Source of the DNA: Pseudomonas sp. M47T1
GTDB lineage: Bacteria > Pseudomonadota > Gammaproteobacteria > Pseudomonadales > Pseudomonadaceae
DNA length: 64,000 bases
NCBI RefSeq assembly: GCF_000263855.1
Contig: NZ_AJWX01000024.1
Span: 39,069 to 103,068, forward strand
Direction: 5' to 3'
The notes below the pieces were generated by a model. The model was not told where the DNA came from, did no database searches, and worked only from the letters and a program-made list of their open reading frames with translations. Made by a program: the position numbers and the translations under genes. Of this stretch, positions 26,090 through 35,672 are shown piece by piece. The first letter of the stretch is position 1; each line of letters starts with the position of its first letter.

Positions 26090-26326
26090 ATGCGCACGTT
26101 TGACCTGATCCGCGATGCAGTGTTGCCAGAGTTTCGTGAGCGCGTGGCCGACTACCTGGTGGACTACGAAACCGTGCTGGCCACTGGCAGCACCGACCCC
26201 CAGGTGCTGCAGGCCACGGCCAACCAGTTGCGCGGCTACCTGCGCGGGCTGAACACCACCCGCGTGCTGGGCATGGCCGATTGGGAAGAGCTGGACCGGC
26301 GCGTGGTGGCCACCTGGCTGAGCTGA
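26090..26326 (+). CDS. Small conserved hypothetical protein
   Basis: 78 residues, predicted mostly helical, with AAAGGA upstream of the ATG. No signal peptide or membrane segment. DYLVDYETVLATGSTDPQVL and LRGYLRGLNTTRVL are the most regular parts. I do not recognise a named domain; short proteins of this kind occur in pseudomonads beside unrelated genes. It follows the MFS gene by 72 bases. Confidence 0.65.
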   Translation: MRTFDLIRDAVLPEFRERVADYLVDYETVLATGSTDPQVLQATANQLRGYLRGLNTTRVLGMADWEELDRRVVATWLS

Positions 26327-26369
26327 GCAATCGTCACCCTCGCTCGTTCGCTTGTGAATACCGCTAGGC

Positions 26370-27818
26370 TTACACCCCGATCAGCGCCTTGGTCTCCAGG
26401 TATTCCTCAAAGCCGAACACGCCGAACTCGCGGCCATTGCCCGAGCGCTTGTAGCCGCCAAATGGCGCATGAGGGTTCCAGGCCGGGTAATTGAGCAGCA
26501 CCTGCCCGGCACGAATGCGCGACGCCACCGCGCGCACCTGGGCAAGGTCGGTGCCTTGCACGTGGGCGCTCAGGCCGTACACCGTGTTGTTGGCCAGGGC
26601 CAGCGCTTGCTCCACCGTGTCGTACGGCATGATGCACAGCACCGGGCCGAAGATTTCTTCCTGGGCGATGCGCATGCACGCGTCCACCTCGGAAAATATC
26701 GTCGGGCGTGCGTAAAAACCAGTGTCCATGCCGGCCACCCGGCCCGGGCCACCGCACACCAGCTTGGCGCCGCCGTTCAGGCCGGCGTCGATCATCGCTT
26801 GCACACGGTTGAACTGCGCTTCGTTGGCGATGGGGCCCATCACCGTGTCGACGCAGGCCGGGTCGCCCACGACGATGGCGTTGGCGGTCGCGGCGGCCAG
26901 CGCCTCGACTTCGGCCAGGCGGTTGCGCGGCACCAGCATGCGGGTGGGGGCGCTGCAGGATTGGCCAACGTTACGGAACGCCGACATCACGCCCTTCTCC
27001 ACCGCCGTGGCGAAATCGGCATCGGGCAGCATCAGGTTGGGCGACTTGCCGCCCAGTTCCTGGGTCACGCGCTTGAAGGTCGGCGCCGCGGCCTGGGCAA
27101 CCAATGCACCGGCGCGGTTGGAGCCGGTGATGGAGATCATGTCCACGTCGGGGTGCGCCGCCATGGCTTCGCCCACGTCGGCGCCGCCACCGTTGACCAG
27201 GTTGAACACCCCAGCCGGCACGCCGGCGTCATGCATCAATTGGGCAAACAACAGTGCGCTCAACGGCGACAGCTCACTGGGCTTGAGCACCACGGTGCAA
27301 CCGGCGGCAATGGCGGCGGCGGCCTTGGCGGTAATCTGGTACAGCGGCCAGTTCCACGGGGTGATCAGCGCGCACACACCAATGGCCTCGCGGGCAATGG
27401 CAGTGCCGCCTTCCATGGTTTCAAAGGAGTAGTGGGGCAACAGGTCGCGCACCACGCGGATGTGCTCGGCCGCCAAGGGCACCTGCATGGCCCGGGCGAA
27501 CGAGATGGCCGCGCCCATTTCCAGCGTCAACACCTGGGCAAAGGCCTCGGTGCGCGCCAGCATCAGTTCATGCAGGCGGGTGAGTACCTGTACACGGGTG
27601 TCGATCGTCGACAACGACCAGTGCGCGAAGGCAGCGCGCGCGGCGCTCACGGCCAGGTCCACGTCCTGAGCAGAACCCTTGGCCACATGGGCCACCACGG
27701 TTTCGGTGGCGGGATTGATCACCGGCAGGCTGGCGTCCACCACCGGCAGGCACCATTGGCCATTAATGTAGAAACGCGCGCACAGGTAGGGGTCGAGGTG
27801 AGCGGTGTGTTCGGTCAT
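26370..27818 (-). CDS. NAD(P)-dependent aldehyde dehydrogenase family protein
   Basis: 482 residues. PWNWPLYQITAKAAAAIAAG is the cofactor-binding region, with the general-base Glu254 (TQELGGKSP) and the nucleophile Cys288 (GQSCSAPTR). It is full length. It oxidises an aldehyde to an acid; the context of amine and GABA genes suggests an aminoaldehyde, but this is inference. It lies 150 bases downstream of an Lrp-type regulator gene on the same strand. Confidence 0.9.
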   Translation of the reverse strand: MTEHTAHLDPYLCARFYINGQWCLPVVDASLPVINPATETVVAHVAKGSAQDVDLAVSAARAAFAHWSLSTIDTRVQVLTRLHELMLARTEAFAQVLTLEMGAAISFARAMQVPLAAEHIRVVRDLLPHYSFETMEGGTAIAREAIGVCALITPWNWPLYQITAKAAAAIAAGCTVVLKPSELSPLSALLFAQLMHDAGVPAGVFNLVNGGGADVGEAMAAHPDVDMISITGSNRAGALVAQAAAPTFKRVTQELGGKSPNLMLPDADFATAVEKGVMSAFRNVGQSCSAPTRMLVPRNRLAEVEALAAATANAIVVGDPACVDTVMGPIANEAQFNRVQAMIDAGLNGGAKLVCGGPGRVAGMDTGFYARPTIFSEVDACMRIAQEEIFGPVLCIMPYDTVEQALALANNTVYGLSAHVQGTDLAQVRAVASRIRAGQVLLNYPAWNPHAPFGGYKRSGNGREFGVFGFEEYLETKALIGV

Positions 27819-27968
27819 TGTGAGGTTCCCAGGCGAAGGAGTGAGGCGGCCTGCACGGCCTTTTCCATGCCTGATACGCTAACAAACCCGAGCACGCGGA
27901 ACCTGCTGTTGTTCGGGTTTGCATGACACGTTGTGCTGTATCGGCCCGGCTTTTCAAGCGTTGCTGCG

Positions 27969-28457
27969 TCAATGCCGAATCAGCTTGCGCAGCGGCACCA
28001 CTTCCTTCATCACTGGCGACTTGATGACGATGTAGCTGAAGTATTTGGCGATGCCTATGTTCTTGTCGATGATGCTTTCGATCACTTCCTGGTAGTGTTG
28101 GATGCTGCGGGTCATGAAGCGCACCAAGTAGTCGTAGCCGCCGCTGATCAGGTGGCACTCCAGCACTTCATCCACCTGGCGGATGTTGGCCTCGAACTTG
28201 GCGAAGTCCTCGCGCTTGTGGTCGCCCAGGGTCATCTCGGTGAAAATGGTGACCGAGTCGGTGATCTTGGCCAGGTTGATGTGGGCCTTGTAGCTGGAGA
28301 TATACCCCGCCGCCTCCAGGCGCTTGACCCGTTGCAGGCACGGGCTGGCCGACAGCCCCACCGCGTCGGCCAGGCTGACGTTGGTCATGCGGCCGTCCTT
28401 TTGCAGCTCGACCAGAATGTTTATGTCGATGCGGTCCAGTTTGACCATGCCTTCCAT
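27969..28457 (-). CDS. Lrp/AsnC-family transcriptional regulator
   Basis: 162 residues with GAGGG upstream of the ATG at 28457. LDRIDINILVELQKDGRMTN and VSLADAVGLSASPCLQRVKR form the N-terminal helix-turn-helix; the C-terminal RAM domain follows (VDEVLECHLISGGYDYLVRF). Lrp proteins sense amino acids. It sits between an aldehyde dehydrogenase and the HAD/gabT group and is a candidate regulator of the amino-compound catabolic genes around it. Confidence 0.93.
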   Translation of the reverse strand: MEGMVKLDRIDINILVELQKDGRMTNVSLADAVGLSASPCLQRVKRLEAAGYISSYKAHINLAKITDSVTIFTEMTLGDHKREDFAKFEANIRQVDEVLECHLISGGYDYLVRFMTRSIQHYQEVIESIIDKNIGIAKYFSYIVIKSPVMKEVVPLRKLIRH

Positions 28458-28504
28458 TCACTTACCCTCGAATGCGCTAATGTCCCTGAGGTTCTTCAAT
28501 CAAT

Positions 28505-29146
28505 TCAACGGCGTAACGATAGCTGATGTTGGGCCACCAGGTCGGCCAGGCTGTTGATGCACACGCCCACCGGGCATTCCCCCGGCACGCGCTGCCCGCG
28601 CCGCAGCAGGCACATGGCCCCCTGGTGTGGCTGCGCGGGCAACTGCGCGCGTACCGACAGGGCCTGATCGAAAGGCACTTGCTGCTGGTCGAGCCATGCC
28701 TGGCTTTCACCGGGCGCCAGCAGCTCTTCACTGTGCAGGCCCAGGCGTTCGCATAGCGCTTCGCGGTCCTGGGCATCGCGATCACACAGTATCACCAGCC
28801 GGTAGAACTTGCGCAGGTACAGCAAGGCCCCCGGCGCGTCTTCGAACAGCGGCCAGGTGGCGGCCGTGCGGGCGAAGCTCAGGCTCTCCTCCCAACTGGC
28901 TCGCACCTGGAAGGCCTCCGCCAACTGGCGGTGGGCGAAGCACAGCAGCCCGGTGAAGCCCAGCTCGTCGAAACGCGGGTAAAGCCCGTGCAACGCCTCT
29001 TCGAAGCGCGCCAGCACGACGGCTTTTTCCGGCACCTGTTGCAGGCCGGTGAACACGCCTTGCAGCGCAGTCCAGACACCGCTGTCACGGTCCACCAGCA
29101 CACCGTCACAGTCGAGCAGCAGTACACGATAATCAGTCAGGCGCAT
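28505..29146 (-). CDS. HAD-superfamily hydrolase
   Basis: 213 residues. The nucleophile motif is LLLDCDGVLVDRDSG with Asp12 and Asp14, the later motifs are weaker (ILCDRDAQDREALCERLGL) and the C-terminal third is shorter than in typical phosphoglycolate phosphatases. Probably a small-molecule phosphatase. It is transcribed in the direction of the Lrp gene, 47 bases away, and lies 65 bases downstream of gabT. Confidence 0.78.
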   Translation of the reverse strand: MRLTDYRVLLLDCDGVLVDRDSGVWTALQGVFTGLQQVPEKAVVLARFEEALHGLYPRFDELGFTGLLCFAHRQLAEAFQVRASWEESLSFARTAATWPLFEDAPGALLYLRKFYRLVILCDRDAQDREALCERLGLHSEELLAPGESQAWLDQQQVPFDQALSVRAQLPAQPHQGAMCLLRRGQRVPGECPVGVCINSLADLVAQHQLSLRR

Positions 29147-29211
29147 GCCAACTTCATCTCCATGATGGACAACGGCGGCCCGGGCGGCGAAGCCCGGGCC
29201 TGTCGTGGGGT

Positions 29212-30507
29212 TCAGGCAATCAAGACCCGTGCCAAGGCGGCCTCGAGAATGGCCATGGCTTCATCCAGTTCGGCGTCGGTGGTGGTCAGCGGTGCCAGGA
29301 AACGCACCACGTTGCGGTACACGCCGCACTTGATCACCAGCAGGCCGCCTTCGCGCGCCGCATCAATCACCTGTTGCGCCAGTGCCGCGTCGGGGCTGGC
29401 ACTGGCGTCGTCGCTGACCATTTCCATGGCCAGCATGAAGCCCTGGCCGCGTACATCGCCGATGCGCGAATGGCGTTGCTTCAAGGCCTGCAGGCCGGTG
29501 CGCAGGCGTTCACCCAGGTGCTCGCCGCGGGCCAGCAACTGTTCCTGTTCGAAGGCGTCGATCACCGCCAGTGCCGCGGCGCAGGCCAGGGCGTTGCCGC
29601 CGTAAGTGCCGCCCAGCCCGCCAGGAGTGGGCGCGTCCATGATCTCACTGCGGCCCACCACGGCCGACAGCGGCAGGCCGCCGGCCAGGCTTTTGGCCAC
29701 GGTCACCAGGTCTGGCTGGATGCCGGCGTGCTGGAAACCGAACCAGCGCCCGGTGCGGCCAAAGCCGGCCTGGATCTCGTCGAGGATCAGCACAATGCCG
29801 TGCTGTTCGGTCAGCGCCCGCAGGGCTTGCAGGAACTCGGGCGGCGCGGTGAGGAAGCCGCCGTCGCCCTGCACCGGTTCAACGATGATCGCCGCCACGC
29901 GGTCGGGAGCGATCTGGGTGGCGAACACTTCCTGCAAGGCCGCCAGGGCGTCTTCGGTGCTGACGCCACGGTAGGGGTTGGGGTATGGGGTGTGGAAGAT
30001 TTCCGGGGCGAACGGGCCGAAGTTCTGTTTGTAGGGCTGGCTCATGCCAGTCAGGCTGCACCCCAGCAGCGTGCGGCCGTGGAAGCCGCCGCGAAAGGCA
30101 ATCACGCCGGGGCGATTGGTGTGGCCACGGGCGATCTTGATGGCGTTTTCCACTGCCTCTGCACCGGAAGTGAACAGCGCGGCCTTGTGCGGCACGTCAC
30201 CGCCCACCAATTGGCTCAAGCGTTGCGCCAGTTCGATATACGGCGCATACGCCACCACCTGAAAGCAGGCGTGAGTGACTTTTTGCAACTGCGCCTGCAC
30301 CGCTTCGACCACTTTGGGGTGGTTGTGCCCGATATTGAGCACGCCAATGCCACCCACGAAGTCCAGATAGCGCTTGCCGTCCACGTCCCACAACTGCGAA
30401 CCCTGGGCGCGGTCTATCACCAACGGATGGGCGGTGAGCACGCCGCGCGGCACGCTCTGTTCGCGTTGTTGCAGCAAGCGGGGGGTGTCGTTCAATTTGC
30501 TGTTCAT
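29212..30507 (-). CDS. gabT: 4-aminobutyrate aminotransferase (class III)
   Basis: 431 residues from the ATG at 30507. The pyridoxal phosphate Lys272 lies in TVAKSLAGGLPLSAVVG, Asp243 in ILDEIQAGFGRTG, and the phosphate-binding SGAEAVENAIKIAR is present. GabT converts GABA and 2-oxoglutarate to succinate semialdehyde and glutamate. A GabD-like dehydrogenase lies 2.3 kb away, so together they would feed succinate into the TCA cycle; an ornithine- or 5-aminovalerate-type substrate cannot be excluded. Confidence 0.87.
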   Translation of the reverse strand: MNSKLNDTPRLLQQREQSVPRGVLTAHPLVIDRAQGSQLWDVDGKRYLDFVGGIGVLNIGHNHPKVVEAVQAQLQKVTHACFQVVAYAPYIELAQRLSQLVGGDVPHKAALFTSGAEAVENAIKIARGHTNRPGVIAFRGGFHGRTLLGCSLTGMSQPYKQNFGPFAPEIFHTPYPNPYRGVSTEDALAALQEVFATQIAPDRVAAIIVEPVQGDGGFLTAPPEFLQALRALTEQHGIVLILDEIQAGFGRTGRWFGFQHAGIQPDLVTVAKSLAGGLPLSAVVGRSEIMDAPTPGGLGGTYGGNALACAAALAVIDAFEQEQLLARGEHLGERLRTGLQALKQRHSRIGDVRGQGFMLAMEMVSDDASASPDAALAQQVIDAAREGGLLVIKCGVYRNVVRFLAPLTTTDAELDEAMAILEAALARVLIA

Positions 30508-30684
30508 GGGTGGCCATTCTCGGGTCGGTTTCGATGCAGTCCAGAGTACGGGTTGCGCGAAGCCGACTTGGCCGAACTTGCCCGCCAGCAAAGGCACATC
30601 GACTGTTTTGCCCAGCACAAACGGCAGAATCGCTTGACGCCCTTGCACCACAATAGGCAACGACCCATTGCCTGGGAGCCCACC

Positions 30685-31611
30685 ATGGCCCTGCTCTACA
30701 AAGCCGACCCGCAACGCGGTGAACGCTGGCGACAACTGTTCGCCGAACATGCCCCCGACATCGAGTTCCGCCAATGGCCCAACCTCGGCAACCCGGACGA
30801 TATTCACTACCTGGCCGCCTGGCAGGCCCCCGATGACCTGGCCACTGTGCTGCCCAACCTCAAGGCGCTGCTGGCCATTTCCGCCGGCGTCGACCAATTG
30901 AACCTGCACACCCTGCCCGCCCATTTGCCGGTGGCGCGCATGCTCGACCCCAACATCACCGCCGGCATGTGCGAATACGCCACCTGGGCGGTGCTCAGCC
31001 TGCACCGCGACATGCTGCGCTATCGTGCCCAGCAACAGGCCGGCCAGTGGCTGGAACATACAGGGGTGCCAGCCAGCGAACGCCGCATTGGTTTGATGGG
31101 CCTGGGCCAGCAAGGCCGTGCCATCGCCCAGCACCTGCGGCACTTCGGCTTCCCGGTATCGGGCTGGGCGCGCAGCCCCCATGAATTAGCCGGCGTGCAA
31201 TGCTTTGCCGGCGCAGAGCAGTTGCCGACGTTCCTGGCCCAGTGCGACATCCTCATCTGCCTGTTGCCCCTGACCGCACAGACCTGCGGCGTGCTCGATG
31301 GCCAACTGTTTGAACAACTGCCCCGGGGCGCCGGCGTGATCAACATGGGCCGCGGTGCGCACCTGGTGGAAGCCGACCTGCTGGCAGCGCTGGGCAGCGG
31401 CCAACTGGGCGGTGCGGTACTGGACGTGGCGCAACAGGAACCGGCCAGCACCGCCCACCCCTTCTGGCACCACCCACGCATTGTGCTCACCCCGCACATC
31501 GCCGCCATGACCCACCCCGATAGCGCCTTCACGGTGCTGCTGGACAATATCCGCCGCCACCAGCGGGGCGAGCCGCTGACCGGCCAGATTGATCGTTCCA
31601 CCGGTTATTGA
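30685..31611 (+). CDS. D-2-hydroxyacid dehydrogenase (glyoxylate/hydroxypyruvate reductase A type)
   Basis: 308 residues with GGGAG 8 bases before the ATG. GLMGLGQQGRAIAQHLRHFG is the NAD(P)-binding motif, followed by INMGRGAHLVE with the substrate Arg, and HIAAMTHPDS near the C-terminus with the catalytic His. The pattern matches GhrA, which reduces glyoxylate and hydroxypyruvate. It is divergent from gabT and is followed by a tartrate/malate dehydrogenase on the same strand, 16 bases away, so the two form an operon for hydroxy-acid metabolism. Confidence 0.9.
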   Translation: MALLYKADPQRGERWRQLFAEHAPDIEFRQWPNLGNPDDIHYLAAWQAPDDLATVLPNLKALLAISAGVDQLNLHTLPAHLPVARMLDPNITAGMCEYATWAVLSLHRDMLRYRAQQQAGQWLEHTGVPASERRIGLMGLGQQGRAIAQHLRHFGFPVSGWARSPHELAGVQCFAGAEQLPTFLAQCDILICLLPLTAQTCGVLDGQLFEQLPRGAGVINMGRGAHLVEADLLAALGSGQLGGAVLDVAQQEPASTAHPFWHHPRIVLTPHIAAMTHPDSAFTVLLDNIRRHQRGEPLTGQIDRSTGY

Positions 31612-31627
31612 ACCCACAGGAGACCCC

Positions 31628-32713
31628 ATGAGCACAGTAACGTATAAAATCGCCGTCATTCCCGGCGACGGTATCGGCAAGGAGGTTATGCCCGAAGGCG
31701 TCCGCGTCATGGACGTGGCGGCGAAGCAGTTCGGCATTGAGTTGCAATGGGACTGGTTCGATTTCGCCAGCGCCGACTACTACCAGCAACACGGCAAGAT
31801 GATGCCCGATGACTGGTTCGCCACCCTCAAGGGCTACGATGCCATTTACTTCGGCGCCGTGGGCTGGCCCGATGTGGTGCCCGACCATATCTCCCTGTGG
31901 GAATCGCTGCTGCAGTTCCGTCGCGAGTTCGACCAGTACGTCAACCTGCGCCCCTGCCGCTTGATGCCGGGGGTAAAAGCGCCGCTGGCCGGCCGCAAGC
32001 CCGGCGACATCGACTTCTACGTGGTGCGCGAAAACACCGAAGGCGAGTACTCCAGTGTCGGCGGCATCATGTTCCCCGGCACCGAGCGCGAAGTGGTGAT
32101 TCAGGAGACGGTGATGACCCGCGTGGGCGTGGACCGCATCCTGAAGTTTGCCTATGAACTGGCGCAAAGCCGGCCCAGGAAGCACCTGACCTCGGCCACC
32201 AAGTCCAACGGGATCGCCATTACCATGCCGTATTGGGACGGACGGGTGGCGGAAATGTCCAAGGCTTACCCCGACGTCAAGGTGGATAAGTACCACATCG
32301 ATATCCTCACGGCGAACTTCGTGCTGCACCCGGACTGGTTCGACGTGGTGGTGGCCAGCAACCTGTTCGGCGACATCCTTTCCGATCTTGGCCCGGCCTG
32401 CACCGGCACCATCGGCATTGCGCCGTCGGCCAACATCAACCCGGACCGCACCTTTCCCAGCCTGTTCGAGCCGGTGCATGGTTCGGCGCCGGACATTGCC
32501 GGCAAGGGCATCGCCAACCCCATCGGGCAGATCTGGTGCGGGGCGATGATGCTGGAGCACCTGGGCCACGCCGACGCCGGCGCGGCGGTGCTGCAGGCCA
32601 TTGAACGAGTCCTGGCCCAAGGCCCAGAACAGGCACCGCTGACCCGCGACCTGGGTGGCACCGGCAACACCGAAAGCCTGGGCAAGGCCATCGCGGATGC
32701 CTTGAGCCAATGA
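31628..32713 (+). CDS. Tartrate dehydrogenase/D-malate dehydrogenase (TtuC/DmlA family)
   Basis: 361 residues with AGGAG 7 bases before the ATG. IAVIPGDGIGKEVMPEGVRV, YVVRENTEGEYSSVGG, DILTANFVLHPDWFDVVVAS, NLFGDILSDLGP and EPVHGSAPDIAGKGIANPIG are the beta-decarboxylating dehydrogenase motifs. The product is assigned by family: NAD-dependent oxidation of tartrate or D-malate, with decarboxylation. It is the second gene after the hydroxyacid dehydrogenase and is followed by a terminator. Confidence 0.92.
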   Translation: MSTVTYKIAVIPGDGIGKEVMPEGVRVMDVAAKQFGIELQWDWFDFASADYYQQHGKMMPDDWFATLKGYDAIYFGAVGWPDVVPDHISLWESLLQFRREFDQYVNLRPCRLMPGVKAPLAGRKPGDIDFYVVRENTEGEYSSVGGIMFPGTEREVVIQETVMTRVGVDRILKFAYELAQSRPRKHLTSATKSNGIAITMPYWDGRVAEMSKAYPDVKVDKYHIDILTANFVLHPDWFDVVVASNLFGDILSDLGPACTGTIGIAPSANINPDRTFPSLFEPVHGSAPDIAGKGIANPIGQIWCGAMMLEHLGHADAGAAVLQAIERVLAQGPEQAPLTRDLGGTGNTESLGKAIADALSQ

Positions 32714-32753
32714 CCCCTTTGTGAGCTGCGGTGCGGCCGCTTCTGCGGGCCAG

Positions 32754-32780
32754 CGCAGCCTTGGGCAAAGGCTGCGTTTT
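32754..32780 (+). terminator. Rho-independent terminator after the tartrate dehydrogenase gene
   Basis: CGCAGCCTT (32754-32762) pairs perfectly with AAGGCTGCG (32768-32776) around a 5-base loop and is followed by TTTT (32777-32780). It lies between convergent genes. Confidence 0.75.
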
Positions 32781-32787
32781 GCTTGGG

Positions 32788-34245
32788 TTACAGGCCGCCG
32801 ATATGAAACGCCTTGATTTCCAGGTATTCGTCCAGGCCGTAGCGCGAGCCTTCACGGCCCAGTCCCGACTGTTTGACCCCGCCAAACGGCGCCACTTCCA
32901 TGGAGATGGCGCCGGTATTGAGGCCCACCATGCCGAAGTCCAGCGCCTCGCCTACGCGCCATGAACGTTGCAGGTTCTGGGTGAAGTAATACGCCGCCAG
33001 GCCGTACGGCGTGTCGTTGGCCATGGCGATGGCCTGGGCCTCGTCGCTGAAGCGAATCAACGGTACCAGCGGCCCGAAGGTTTCTTCCCGGGTGCACAGC
33101 ATGCCGGTGTGGGCATCGGCCAGTACCGTGGGGCTGACGAACGGGCTCGCCGCACTCGGTACGCCGCCACACAGCAGACGCGCGCCCTGGTCCAAGGCGT
33201 CATCGATATGCCGTGCCACCTTCTCCACGGCGGCCGGGTTGATCAATGGCCCCACTGTCACCCCCGGCTCCAGGCCGTTGCCCACCTTGAGGGTGGCCAC
33301 CTCTTCCAGCAGCCGCGCGGCGAAGCGGTCGTAGATACCGTCCTGCACCAGGATACGGTTGGCGCACACGCAGGTTTGCCCGGCGTTGCGGAATTTGCTT
33401 TGCATCAAGCCGGCCACGGCCTGTTCGATGTCGGCATCGTCGAAGACAATGAACGGCGCATTGCCGCCCAGTTCCAGGCTCAGGCGCTTGATGTGCTCGG
33501 CGCTCTGGCGCATCAACAGGCGGCCGACCGCAGTGGAGCCGGTAAAGGAGATCTTGCGCACCGTGGGGTTGCCGGTCAGTTCCGCGCCGATGCCCTGGGG
33601 CAGCCCGGTGACCACGTTGAACACCCCTGCCGGTATGCCAACGCGTTCGGCCAGCACGGCCAGGGCCAGCGCCGACAACGGCGTCAGGTCGGACGGCTTG
33701 ACCACGATGGTGCACCCCGCAGCCAAGGCGGGCGCGCATTTGCGGGTGATCATGGCAGTAGGGAAGTTCCACGGGGTGATGGCAGCGCACACGCCCACAG
33801 GTTGTTTGAGGGTCAGCAGCCGACGGTCGCCGCTGGGCGCCGGGATGGTATCGCCATAGATGCGGCGCGCTTCTTCGGCGAACCATTTGACGAAACTGGC
33901 GCCGTAGCGAATCTCGCCCTTGGCTTCGGCCAGGGGCTTGCCCTGCTCCAGGGTCATGATCAGTGCCAGGTCGTCGACGTTGTCGAGGATCGCCTGGTGC
34001 CAGGCTTCCAGCAGCAGCGCGCGCTGGGCGGCGGGCAGTTCACGCCAGGCCGGCAACGCGGCCTCGGCGGCCTCGATGGCCCGGCGGGTTTCAACGCCTT
34101 GCAGCGCCGGTACCCGGGCGATGCAGGCCCCGGTGGCCGGGTTGATGATGTCCAGGGTGGCGTTGTCGTCGGCGGCCAGCCATTGGCCGTTGATATAGGC
34201 GCGTTCGGCCAACAGTGACGGGTCTTGCAGGGAGGGCGCGGGCAT
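32788..34245 (-). CDS. gabD: NAD(P)-dependent succinate-semialdehyde dehydrogenase
   Basis: 485 residues. TPWNFPTAMITRKCAPALAA, FTGSTAVGRLLM, Glu258 (LSLELGGNAP) and Cys292 (AGQTCVCANR) are as in GabD. It oxidises succinate semialdehyde to succinate. It is the last gene of the eleven-gene minus-strand run (46045 to 32788), 148 bases after the M20 deacylase. A housekeeping gabDT pair may exist elsewhere; this copy appears dedicated to the local pathway. Confidence 0.88.
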   Translation of the reverse strand: MPAPSLQDPSLLAERAYINGQWLAADDNATLDIINPATGACIARVPALQGVETRRAIEAAEAALPAWRELPAAQRALLLEAWHQAILDNVDDLALIMTLEQGKPLAEAKGEIRYGASFVKWFAEEARRIYGDTIPAPSGDRRLLTLKQPVGVCAAITPWNFPTAMITRKCAPALAAGCTIVVKPSDLTPLSALALAVLAERVGIPAGVFNVVTGLPQGIGAELTGNPTVRKISFTGSTAVGRLLMRQSAEHIKRLSLELGGNAPFIVFDDADIEQAVAGLMQSKFRNAGQTCVCANRILVQDGIYDRFAARLLEEVATLKVGNGLEPGVTVGPLINPAAVEKVARHIDDALDQGARLLCGGVPSAASPFVSPTVLADAHTGMLCTREETFGPLVPLIRFSDEAQAIAMANDTPYGLAAYYFTQNLQRSWRVGEALDFGMVGLNTGAISMEVAPFGGVKQSGLGREGSRYGLDEYLEIKAFHIGGL

Positions 34246-34393
34246 GAGACTGATCCTGTGATTGACGATAGGACCAGTCTAAAAACATGTGCCGGGAGGG
34301 GATGCCGAATGTGCCCGAGCCACGGTGGCGAATGCCGAAAACGGCGTGTGGGCAGCAGGACCTGCTTGCGCGGTGAGGCGGCTTGCAGCGCGG

Positions 34394-35548
34394 TTACATC
34401 AAGGCGCCCAAGAGGCTGTGCAGCAACCGCTCGCACGCCTGCAACTGGCTCAGCTGCACGTACTCATCGGGCTTGTGCGCCTGCTCGATGGAGCCCGGCC
34501 CGCACACCACCACCGGCACGTTCAGGCGCTGGGCGAACAGCCCGCCTTCGGTGCCGAAGGCCACTTTCACCTGGGCCGTATCGGGCGCCGCAAAGGCCTT
34601 GAGCCAGCGCACCGCCTCCACCGTTGGCGAGGTGTCCAGGCCCGGGTAGGCGTTGAGGGTTTCGATCTCGATATCCGCCACGCCGGAGACCTTTTTCGCT
34701 TCGCGCACCAACGCCTCGGCCTGCTCGGCCAGGTGCGCGACCATGGCCTCGGGGTTGTCCGCTGGCAGATGACGGATCTCGAAGTCCAGGGTACACAGGT
34801 TAGGCACGATGTTCAGCGCCTTGCCACCGTCGATACGGCCCACGTGCACGGTGGTGTAGGCAATGTCATAGGCATCATCGTGGGCGCCCTGTTGCTGCAG
34901 GCGTACCTGGGCCTGGCGCAGGCTGGCGATGAAATCACTCGCCAGGTGGATGGCGTTGGCGGCCAGCGGCGCCAGGGAGGAATGGGCTTCCTGGCCGTGA
35001 CAGTGCACACGGTACGAAGCCTTGCCCTTGTGACCCAGGGCGAACTGCATCTGCGTGGGTTCGCCGACAATGCACAGAAACGGCCGCTGCGGCGCCAGGT
35101 GCAATACATCCAGCAAACGCCGCACGCCCACGCAGCCGATTTCCTCGTCATGGGACAGGGCCAGTTGCAGCGGGCGCTTGAGCGGCTGGTCGGCGGCGCT
35201 CAGCAGCGCGTGGATGGCCACGGCGATAAAGCCCTTCATGTCGCAACTACCGCGCCCGTACAGCTTGCCGTCGCTGACGGTGGCCTCAAAGGGCGGCCGG
35301 GTCCAGGCCTGGCCGGCCACCGGCACCACGTCCGTATGGCCGGACAGCAGCACCCCGGGAACGTTTTTCGGGCCAACGCTGGCGAACAGGTTGGCCTTGC
35401 CGCCGGCTTCGTCATGCACCAGGGTGGTGTCGATGCCTTTAGCCTGCAGCAGGTGCTGCACGTAGTGAATCAAGGCCAGGTTGGACAGCGACGAGGTGGT
35501 GTCGAAGCTGATCAGTTGTTTGAGGATGTCGAGGATGCGTGGGTTCAT
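34394..35548 (-). CDS. argE: M20-family deacylase, acetylornithine deacetylase type (ArgE-like)
   Basis: 384 residues from the ATG at 35548. Zinc ligands lie in LSGHTDVVPVAGQAW, YGRGSCDMKGFIA, the catalytic Glu in LSHDEEIGCVGVR, and EPT plus a C-terminal CGPGSIEQAHKPDE complete the site. ArgE removes the acetyl group from N-acetylornithine. In this catabolic context it may act on another N-acylated amino acid or amine. It lies 119 bases after the oxidoreductase beta subunit, across an inverted REP pair. Confidence 0.87.
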   Translation of the reverse strand: MNPRILDILKQLISFDTTSSLSNLALIHYVQHLLQAKGIDTTLVHDEAGGKANLFASVGPKNVPGVLLSGHTDVVPVAGQAWTRPPFEATVSDGKLYGRGSCDMKGFIAVAIHALLSAADQPLKRPLQLALSHDEEIGCVGVRRLLDVLHLAPQRPFLCIVGEPTQMQFALGHKGKASYRVHCHGQEAHSSLAPLAANAIHLASDFIASLRQAQVRLQQQGAHDDAYDIAYTTVHVGRIDGGKALNIVPNLCTLDFEIRHLPADNPEAMVAHLAEQAEALVREAKKVSGVADIEIETLNAYPGLDTSPTVEAVRWLKAFAAPDTAQVKVAFGTEGGLFAQRLNVPVVVCGPGSIEQAHKPDEYVQLSQLQACERLLHSLLGALM

Positions 35549-35583
35549 AAGGGGACCACTTGAATTGAGAGCAACGCGGTCAC

Positions 35584-35672
35584 TGTAGGAGCGGGCCGTG
35601 CCCGCAACGCCGACGCCGCGGTACATCTGGCATTACGCGGTGTAGCCTTCGCGGACACGGTCCGCTCCTACA
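35584..35672. repeat. Inverted REP pair (BIME-like)
   Basis: Two REP-like palindromes, at 35584-35607 and 35648-35672, face each other across 40 bases. The core is AGGAGCGGGCCGTGCCCGC-like with TGTAGGAGC ends, a variant of the TGTGGGAGC units elsewhere. The second unit contains the stop codon of the oxidoreductase beta subunit (35668-35670). It may modulate downstream argE/gabD transcript levels. Confidence 0.7.

Noticed and set aside
30508..31182. N-terminal extension of gabT
   Set aside because: It is antisense to the hydroxyacid dehydrogenase gene; GabT similarity begins at ATG 30507.
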